In this document: positions 57,289 through 64,000 of the stretch, one piece after another
Position numbering within the stretch: position 1 is the first letter of the stretch
Layout: every line of letters starts with the position of its first letter
Source: Desulfuromonadaceae bacterium
GTDB lineage: Bacteria > Desulfobacterota > Desulfuromonadia > Geobacterales > Pseudopelobacteraceae
Direction: 5' to 3'
NCBI GenBank assembly: GCA_028712665.1
Contig: JAQTRC010000004.1
Span: 1 to 64,000 of the forward strand
DNA length: 64,000 nt
Notes under the pieces: model-generated
The model's input: only the letters and a program-made list of their open reading frames with translations
Databases searched by the model: none
Told to the model about the DNA's origin: nothing
Position numbers and translations under genes: made by a program

Positions 57289-58581
57289 ATGAGATTTATT
57301 ACCGTACTCATAAGGGCTGCTATTTTAGGCTTGATTGCGATGCTGTTGGGGTCAGGGTTCGTCTATGCATCTGAAATTGACGATGCAACAGTTTTTGTAG
57401 AAGCCTTCAATGCCTTTCAGAAAAAGGATTATCTGCTTGCCCTTGAAAAGACGTCCCAGATCAATCAGGTTTTTCCGGACTCTCCTTTAAGGGATCTCAC
57501 CCTGCTTCTAATTGCACGTTCGAGCATTAAATCAGGTGATAATCAACTTGCCGCTATAACCATAAATAAATTTATGGACGAATTTTCAGACAGTGCCCTA
57601 AAAAGCACTATTGAAGAAGAGTTGTTGGCATTAGGCTCAAGACTCAAGAAGGGCGAATCGCTTCAGCCTAACAAGCAACTGCAGGAGGCGGCGCTGAAGA
57701 TAAAAAATGACCGTCTGCTGCTGGAACGCGCCGCTGCCCTAAAGCTGGAACAGGAGAAACTTGCAAAAGAAAAGGCCGAGAGGGAGCGCTTAGCGTTTGA
57801 AAAGGCCGAATCAGAACGCAGGGAGCGTGAACGCCTGGCAGCCGAAAAAGCCGAAAAAGAGAGCATTAAAACCGTCATTACGCTTCTAGATAGCGGCTCT
57901 TATGTTGCGGCCGGGCAGAATGGAAACATGCCGATTGAAATTTCCAATCGAGGTAAAAGCAGCCAGGAGTTTCTGGTTGAAGTTTCTGCGGCGCCCGAAT
58001 ATGCCGTTTCTCTGGTGTCGGCAGGCAAACCGGACGAAACCGTCGCACAGATCAAACTGGCCGCCGGTAAAACGTTCAATGGCAAAGTTCTTTTCAGAAT
58101 GCCAGCCGACAAGGTCGATGGACATCGGGCTTCTCTGACAATTAAGACCATATCGAGCAAATTTAGCGATGTGATCCAGGTGAAAAATACTCATCTAGTC
58201 GCTTCAGCGCCGCTGGTGCGTGTCGTTGCAAAGCTGGCCAAACCGCAAGTTGCACCTGGCGAACAATTGCGCTATCGGGTGACGGTACTTAATATCGGGT
58301 CTCAGGCTGCGCAGGATTTGACTGTGAGAGTTCAACTCCCGCCTCAACTGGATTTTATGAATTCTCCGGATTTGAAATTTCAGAAGGAACAGGATGGTAC
58401 TCTGGTTTTCAGAGTTGAACGGATAGAGACCGGCAAACTGGCAGAGATCAGTCTGGATGTGAAGGTGAGAGGAAACAGCCGTATTGGGGAGGAACTGCGA
58501 GGCCGGATTGAAGTTCTTGATGGCCAGCTTCATCGCAAGGATATCTTTACAACAAGCGCCAGCGTGGTTCAGCCAAAATAA
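57289..58581 (+). CDS. Secreted protein: TPR-like N-terminus, EKAE coiled-coil, DUF11/CARDB-like C-terminal region
   Basis: Signal peptide, EKAERERLAFEKAESERRERERLAAEKAEKE, VRVVAKLAKPQVAPGEQLRYRVTVLNIGSQAAQDLTVRVQLPPQLDF. Confidence 0.65.
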   Translation: MRFITVLIRAAILGLIAMLLGSGFVYASEIDDATVFVEAFNAFQKKDYLLALEKTSQINQVFPDSPLRDLTLLLIARSSIKSGDNQLAAITINKFMDEFSDSALKSTIEEELLALGSRLKKGESLQPNKQLQEAALKIKNDRLLLERAAALKLEQEKLAKEKAERERLAFEKAESERRERERLAAEKAEKESIKTVITLLDSGSYVAAGQNGNMPIEISNRGKSSQEFLVEVSAAPEYAVSLVSAGKPDETVAQIKLAAGKTFNGKVLFRMPADKVDGHRASLTIKTISSKFSDVIQVKNTHLVASAPLVRVVAKLAKPQVAPGEQLRYRVTVLNIGSQAAQDLTVRVQLPPQLDFMNSPDLKFQKEQDGTLVFRVERIETGKLAEISLDVKVRGNSRIGEELRGRIEVLDGQLHRKDIFTTSASVVQPK

Positions 58582-58608
58582 GAAGTTGAACCCGATTGGA
58601 TGCCCATT

Positions 58609-59730
58609 TTACAGAATAACCAGATTGTCGCGATGAACAATCACATCTCCGTAGTAATATCCGAGAATGGCTTCTATTTCTGAACTTTTTCTGCCGGCAA
58701 GTCTGGCAATTTCAGTGCTGGAATAATCAGAGAGTCCACGGGCGAACTCTTTCCCGTCTGCTCCGCATATTCTCACGCTGGCGCCCCTTTCAAAACGACC
58801 CTCTGCTCTTGCCACCCCTGACGGCAGCAGGCTTTTACCCTTCTTAAGCAGCACATCACGCGCGCCGTCATCCACAAAGATTCTGCCGACCGGCTTAAGG
58901 GTAAATGCGATCCAGTGCTTGCGGCGGTTAAGACCATCCCGCGATGGGAGAAAAAGAGTACCGACCTCCTCTCCTCGCATAGCAGCCAGGATAATACGCT
59001 CCCGTTTCCCTGATACTATAATGGTTGCGACACCGTTTCTGCCGGCTTTCCTGGCGGCAGCCACCTTGGTGGCCATACCTCCGGTACCGAGAGTGGACCC
59101 GCTCCCTCCGGCTGCTCGCTCAATTTCGCGAGTAATGCTTCTGACCAGAGGGATGAGTTTTGCATCCGGAACGGTGAACGGGTCCGCGCTGTAGAAACCT
59201 TCGATGTCTGTAAGGATCAACAAGAGTTGGGCTTCGACCACGTTGGTTACCAAAGCCGACAGGTTGTCATTGTCGCCGAACTTGATTTCATCCACCACTA
59301 CGGTGTCGTTCTCGTTGATGATCGGAATAATGCCGAAACCGAGCAGGGCATCAAGGGTGGCGCGGGCATTCAGGAAGCGCTGCCGGCTCCCCAGATCTTC
59401 GCTGGTCAGAAGCAGTTGCGCCGCCTTGAGATTGTGCGGCGACAGGGCTTCCTCGTAAGCCCTCATCAGGCGGGTTTGCCCCACTGCTGCTGCGGCCTGC
59501 TTGTGAGGTATGGTTTTCGGCTTATCCGTCAGCCCAAGTTCGCTACGACCGGCGGCGATTGCACCGGAGGAGACCAGGACGATCTGCAGCCCCTGCTTGC
59601 GCAAGGCGGCGATATCCAGACAGATCCGTCCAATAACCTCCATATCCAAAGTGCCGTCTGTATCAGTCAACACACGGCTGCCAATCTTTATCACAACCCG
59701 TTTTACGTTTTTAAGTATCTCCTTGCGCAT
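58609..59730 (-). CDS. proB: Glutamate 5-kinase
   Basis: [45 protein letters not shown]-terminal PUA domain. Confidence 0.96.
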   Translation of the reverse strand: MRKEILKNVKRVVIKIGSRVLTDTDGTLDMEVIGRICLDIAALRKQGLQIVLVSSGAIAAGRSELGLTDKPKTIPHKQAAAAVGQTRLMRAYEEALSPHNLKAAQLLLTSEDLGSRQRFLNARATLDALLGFGIIPIINENDTVVVDEIKFGDNDNLSALVTNVVEAQLLLILTDIEGFYSADPFTVPDAKLIPLVRSITREIERAAGGSGSTLGTGGMATKVAAARKAGRNGVATIIVSGKRERIILAAMRGEEVGTLFLPSRDGLNRRKHWIAFTLKPVGRIFVDDGARDVLLKKGKSLLPSGVARAEGRFERGASVRICGADGKEFARGLSDYSSTEIARLAGRKSSEIEAILGYYYGDVIVHRDNLVIL

Positions 59731-60746
59731 CACCAGACCTCTTTACTCTTCCCCCACAACCTTCGGGCGATCTCATCCAGAAGTGATTCGACTCCTGCAC
59801 CGGTTACGGACGATATTGGGAAGACCTTAATGCCGCGCTTTTCAAACCACGCCTGGATACCAGGAAGTTCATCCTGCGTTTGCGGCAGGTCGATCTTCGT
59901 GATCACCACCACCTGTTCTTTAGCCGCCAACTCCGGGCTGAACATCGCCAACTCATGGTTGATCGACTCGAATTCGGCCAGCGGGTCACGATCCGGCATC
60001 CAGGATATGTCCACGAGATGCAATAATATACCTGAACGATCCAGATGTTTCAAAAAACGATGCCCCAGTCCGGCTCCATCATGTGCTCCCTCTATGATAC
60101 CGGGTATATCTGCCATCACGAAGGATCGGTAATTTTTATAGGGGACAACCCCCAAAGATGGGACCATTGTAGTGAAAGGGTAATCTGCAATCTTGGGTCT
60201 GGCGGCCGAAATTTTGCTTATCAGGGAAGACTTGCCTGCATTGGGCAATCCCAAAAGTCCTACATCGGCCATCAGCTTGAGTTCCAGCCTAAGTTTGCGC
60301 TCTTCCAGATCCTCACCCGGCTGGGCGAACTTGGGCGCCTTGTTGGTAGCACTCGCGAAACGGGCATTGCCCTGCCCACCACGCCCACCCTTCAGCAACA
60401 CAATTGATTGACCCTCCTCCGTAAGATCGGCCAGATCATCGCCGGTTTCGGCATCCTTGATGACCGTCCCGACCGGCACCTTGATAACGAGATCCTTACC
60501 TCCGGCGCCATGACGGTTCTTCCCCATGCCGTTATGACCATTCTCAGCCTTCTGGTGCGGTTTGTGCCTCAGTTCCAGCAAAGTGGAGAGGCTGGAGGTT
60601 GCCAGGAAGATCACGTCGCCACCTTTGCCGCCGTCGCCGCCGCTGGGACCGCCAAATTCGATAAACTTCTCGTGTCTGAATGCAACACAACCGGCGCCGC
60701 CATGGCCTGAAGAGGCAAACATGGTTACTTCATCAATAAATTTCAT
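59730..60746 (-). CDS. obgE: GTPase ObgE/CgtA
   Basis: [81 protein letters not shown]. Confidence 0.97.
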   Translation of the reverse strand: MKFIDEVTMFASSGHGGAGCVAFRHEKFIEFGGPSGGDGGKGGDVIFLATSSLSTLLELRHKPHQKAENGHNGMGKNRHGAGGKDLVIKVPVGTVIKDAETGDDLADLTEEGQSIVLLKGGRGGQGNARFASATNKAPKFAQPGEDLEERKLRLELKLMADVGLLGLPNAGKSSLISKISAARPKIADYPFTTMVPSLGVVPYKNYRSFVMADIPGIIEGAHDGAGLGHRFLKHLDRSGILLHLVDISWMPDRDPLAEFESINHELAMFSPELAAKEQVVVITKIDLPQTQDELPGIQAWFEKRGIKVFPISSVTGAGVESLLDEIARRLWGKSKEVW

Positions 60747-60750
60747 TACC

Positions 60751-61920
60751 TTATTTTCCTTCCAGCCATGCCTGAACAGAGTCCAAACGCCCACCCCATG
60801 CATCGCCCAGGCGCTCCGTGAGAAAAGAAACAAACAGGCTGTCGAAGAGCTGTATACCCTGCTCCATCAGGAACATCCGTTCAAAAAAAACTGACTCCCG
60901 TTCACTCATCTGATCCACGGTGGCATCCTTTTCAATCCGCACCTGGGGACATTTGAAGGAAGCAAAACCGAAAGTATCACCCTTCAGTGTCAGTTTCCAG
61001 GTATTCTCGTCCTTCTCAATACAGACCGTGGCACTGGTAATTCGTTTGCCCCCCTTGAGGGCCGATATGGCTTCCAGATAACTGTCCTGGGAACCGGAGA
61101 CGGTGACCTTCTGGATACCCCCTTCTTCGCCGCCACCCTGAAATTGAATCCGGTCGTCTATCCATGCTGCAAAGCTCTCGCCGGAGGCAAAATGTCCTGG
61201 ACGACAGATCGAAAAATCCCCCTCGCCGCCGACGCCGCGCTGCAGCAGCCAGAGCATGAACTCCCACCCCAGCCACTGATTATCTCTGATCAACGCTACC
61301 ACCGAGTCGGAACCGGCCTGGTTGGCAGCCTCCAGTTTCTCACGCATCTCCCCTTCCGTAAGTATTCTGGCCCGGGCAAAGGGGTGAATTATCACCGGAC
61401 TGAAACCTTCAAAGGTCTTGCGGAAAAAATCCTCAAATCGTTCTATTACCTTGCTACTAATAGTGTAGAGGGTCAGTATTCCACTCCTCAGGTCCCAGAC
61501 AACGTCCGCACTGTAAGGGACCGGGAGGCATCTGGACAGCAACCGCAGTTGCACCTGTTCCTTAATCTCCTCACGCTTTTTCTTCGGAGTACGGCGCAAA
61601 TTGGGATGCTGTGCCAGAAAAGCAGACTCATCTCGCACGGAATGTGACTTTAGTACTGCGGCTGGGATTTTGCGCTGGTCACGGCGCAGCGAGAACAGCA
61701 GATAATTATCACGCCAGAAATCGGACTGGGCTTCGAATGAGGCATCATCTGGGGAGTCAACCTGGGTCCACCCCTCCGAAAGCTCTTCGGCAGACTCTTC
61801 GATTGATTGGAAACCCCGGTCGGACAGTTTTTTTGAAAACCATTGAAATTGATCGTTTTTAGGCAGGTCACCGGTTATGAAAAATTGAGTGATGCTGACA
61901 GTGTTGGCATAAACTCCCAT
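60751..61920 (-). CDS. RdgC-like recombination-associated protein
   Basis: [47 protein letters not shown] and [11 protein letters not shown] resemble RdgC. Confidence 0.7.
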   Translation of the reverse strand: MGVYANTVSITQFFITGDLPKNDQFQWFSKKLSDRGFQSIEESAEELSEGWTQVDSPDDASFEAQSDFWRDNYLLFSLRRDQRKIPAAVLKSHSVRDESAFLAQHPNLRRTPKKKREEIKEQVQLRLLSRCLPVPYSADVVWDLRSGILTLYTISSKVIERFEDFFRKTFEGFSPVIIHPFARARILTEGEMREKLEAANQAGSDSVVALIRDNQWLGWEFMLWLLQRGVGGEGDFSICRPGHFASGESFAAWIDDRIQFQGGGEEGGIQKVTVSGSQDSYLEAISALKGGKRITSATVCIEKDENTWKLTLKGDTFGFASFKCPQVRIEKDATVDQMSERESVFFERMFLMEQGIQLFDSLFVSFLTERLGDAWGGRLDSVQAWLEGK

Positions 61921-61938
61921 AATTGTGTTTCCTTTCGT

Positions 61939-62913
61939 TTACTTGCCCAGCAGGCGGACATAATCTTCAAGGGCTATGGCGGTTCTCCAATGTCCGCTTA
62001 ACTTTCCGACTACCGTACCGCTCCAGAACAGAAGTACAACCAGCAGCGCAAATAGAGCGCCAGACAATGAGAATCTGCCGAAGGCACGCATGGAAAGCGC
62101 CTCGTTAAAGCGGCAGTGGCTGATGCATCGCCAACAGCCGATACATTCGGGAGAGTCCACGCTATGCTTGTTCATAACATCAATGTAGGTCGGACAGACC
62201 TGGCTGCAGATTCCGCATGAAACACATCTGTCGGTGTCACGTGTGACTCGTAGCGGCGAGAGCGTTGCGATCAGACCGAGCAGCGCTCCGTAGGGGCAGA
62301 GATAACGGCAGAACGGATTACGCAGCACAATTGACAATGCCAGTAGAATGAATATTACGCCCAGCGCAAACGGGGTTAAATGAAGAAAAAAACTCAGCAG
62401 GCGCTGATCGGCAATTTTGTGGTAATCGGACTGGATGAATTCTTCCAGCGCCTTGGACGACATCGCGATAACTATGGAGTAAATAAAGAATGCCATCAGC
62501 AGGTATTTCAAACCACGCAGTGCAATATCCAGCCAGAGCGGCAGTTTAAAATTCCTCCGGAAGATCCTGAAACCGGACTTCCAGGAAAACTCGGATACTG
62601 CAGCTACAGGGCAGATCCAGGAGCAGAAGGAGCGCCGCAACAGCAGCGCCCCAACCAGCACTGTGACAAAAACCACTACCGCAGCCGGGTGAATCGAATT
62701 AATGCCGTTCCCTTTGAGCCAGGAAGCGCTCCCCAACAACCCGGATATGGGCAAGAATGCCTCTATTCCATCGGGGCGCGCAGCAAACGCAGAGGTCCCG
62801 GCGGAACTGATGAATTGAACAAATTGATAAAACCGCAGGCCCAGCCAAAGCATGAATCCGAGAAAACAAAACTGGATTAGAATGCGTAGCGGCTGCATAT
62901 AGCTGGCGGGCAT
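61939..62913 (-). CDS. Polytopic 4Fe-4S ferredoxin-type protein (NapH/NosR C-terminal-like)
   Basis: RSFCSWICPVAAVSEF, NPFCRYLCPYGALLG, CVSCGICSQVCPTYIDV, CIGCWRCISHC. Confidence 0.88.
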   Translation of the reverse strand: MPASYMQPLRILIQFCFLGFMLWLGLRFYQFVQFISSAGTSAFAARPDGIEAFLPISGLLGSASWLKGNGINSIHPAAVVVFVTVLVGALLLRRSFCSWICPVAAVSEFSWKSGFRIFRRNFKLPLWLDIALRGLKYLLMAFFIYSIVIAMSSKALEEFIQSDYHKIADQRLLSFFLHLTPFALGVIFILLALSIVLRNPFCRYLCPYGALLGLIATLSPLRVTRDTDRCVSCGICSQVCPTYIDVMNKHSVDSPECIGCWRCISHCRFNEALSMRAFGRFSLSGALFALLVVLLFWSGTVVGKLSGHWRTAIALEDYVRLLGK

Positions 62914-62920
62914 TGCTGAT

Positions 62921-64000
62921 CTATTCTACTTTGAAAGCCACGTAATGTACACTGCCATCTGGCCTCCTGAGAAGAAGTCTCACGACATCACCTTTTTTGA
63001 GCTTGACGATCACGGAGTTGAAAGCAGAAAGCCTCTCCGGACGCTGCCCGTTAATCTCGATAACAATTGTGCCGGGCATTACGCCGGAATCTTCTGCCGA
63101 TGATCCTGGTTTTACCTCGGTGATAACTAACCCTTTCGTATCGCGGACACCCAGCCGATCTGCCGTTTCTTTGTTAAGTTCCTCAACTGTAATACCCAAC
63201 CTGTCACTCTCACGACCGCTACCCGGCGGAGAAGTTTTGTCTCCGTCTTTCAACTGGCCGACAACAAGAGATATATCCTGTTTCTTTCCATCGCGGAAGA
63301 TTACCAGTTTGACTTTCTTGTCAATCGGCGTAGCAGCGACATAACGTGACAGTTCATTCCCTTCATTGATTAATCTGCCGTTAAATTCCAGAATGACGTC
63401 TCCCGCCTTAAGTCCAGCCCGCTCAGCCGGAGTATTCTTCTCAACGCTGGCTACCAGGGCACCCTTCTCGGAATCGAGCCCGAATGATTTGGCAAGATCT
63501 GCGGTCAGAGGCTGAAAACGTACTCCAAGATAGCCACGTGTAACCTTCCCTGAGTCACGCAACTGCTTGACAACCGTCTTTGCCATGCTGATAGGGATCG
63601 CAAAACCGATACCACCGCCCCCCCCGGCTATGATTGCTGTGTTGATACCGATCACCTTTCCCTGAGAGTTGAATAGCGGCCCGCCCGAATTCCCGGGGTT
63701 GATTGAGGCATCTGTTTGAATGTAATCGTCATAGGGGCCGTTGCCGATGACGCGACCTTTTGCGCTGACAATGCCTGCAGTAACGGTATGGGACAGGCCG
63801 AAGGGATTGCCGATAGCCATGACCCACTCCCCGACCTCAAGGGCATCACTGTCACCCAGTTCGGCAAAAGGCAATTTCCCCTGATCATTGATCTTGATCA
63901 GTGCAAGATCAACCTTTTCGTCCACCCCCTTGATCTCCCCTTTGACTTCCCTCCCATCAGACAGTTTGACCATAACCTCGTCGGCTCCGCTGACCACGTG
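62921..64000 (-). CDS. Do/DegP-HtrA family serine protease, 5'-truncated by window end
   Basis: [37 protein letters not shown], two PDZ domains; N-terminus lies beyond 64000. Confidence 0.95.
   Translation of the reverse strand, partial: HVVSGADEVMVKLSDGREVKGEIKGVDEKVDLALIKINDQGKLPFAELGDSDALEVGEWVMAIGNPFGLSHTVTAGIVSAKGRVIGNGPYDDYIQTDASINPGNSGGPLFNSQGKVIGINTAIIAGGGGGIGFAIPISMAKTVVKQLRDSGKVTRGYLGVRFQPLTADLAKSFGLDSEKGALVASVEKNTPAERAGLKAGDVILEFNGRLINEGNELSRYVAATPIDKKVKLVIFRDGKKQDISLVVGQLKDGDKTSPPGSGRESDRLGITVEELNKETADRLGVRDTKGLVITEVKPGSSAEDSGVMPGTIVIEINGQRPERLSAFNSVIVKLKKGDVVRLLLRRPDGSVHYVAFKVE

Noticed and set aside
59227-60132. 301-aa plus-strand ORF
   Set aside because: Antisense to proB/obgE; no motif.
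60751-64000. Phage or defence island near the rdgC-like gene
   Set aside because: Neighbours are a ferredoxin-type membrane protein and a DegP protease; no integrase, restriction or toxin genes seen.

Overview
The window looks like a chromosomal segment from a Desulfuromonadales/Geobacter-like bacterium; this is my inference from gene content and repeat style, and no database search was run. Housekeeping blocks: meaB; hfq-miaA; mutL; rsmE-prmA; cysM; glyQS; hisH-hisA-hisF-hisE; the macromolecular-synthesis block rpsU-yqeY-cvpA-dnaG-rpoD; proB-obgE; rdgC; a DegP/HtrA-type protease cut by the window end. Accessory or signalling blocks: (i) a PrkA / YeaH(DUF444) / SpoVR cluster with a second, divergent PrkA-type kinase and three different palindromic intergenic elements; (ii) a histidine kinase plus NtrC-type regulator next to a convincing sigma54 (-24/-12) promoter, which drives a mini-operon of a 71-aa Cys-rich protein, two ~30-aa transmembrane microproteins missing from the ORF track, and a ribbon-helix-helix protein; (iii) a GntR-controlled liv-type ABC operon carrying an isochorismatase-like hydrolase, a glycerate 2-kinase and a DUF815 ATPase; (iv) a hybrid histidine kinase followed by two tandem orphan SBP_bac_3 proteins; (v) an MCP-hemerythrin chemoreceptor overlapping hisH. 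There is one intact tRNA (Arg-UCU) and one tRNA 3'-end remnant. I saw no CRISPR array, rRNA, prophage or intact IS element. The strongest candidate for an undescribed system is the sigma54-dependent microprotein operon at about 19.4-20.4 kb.
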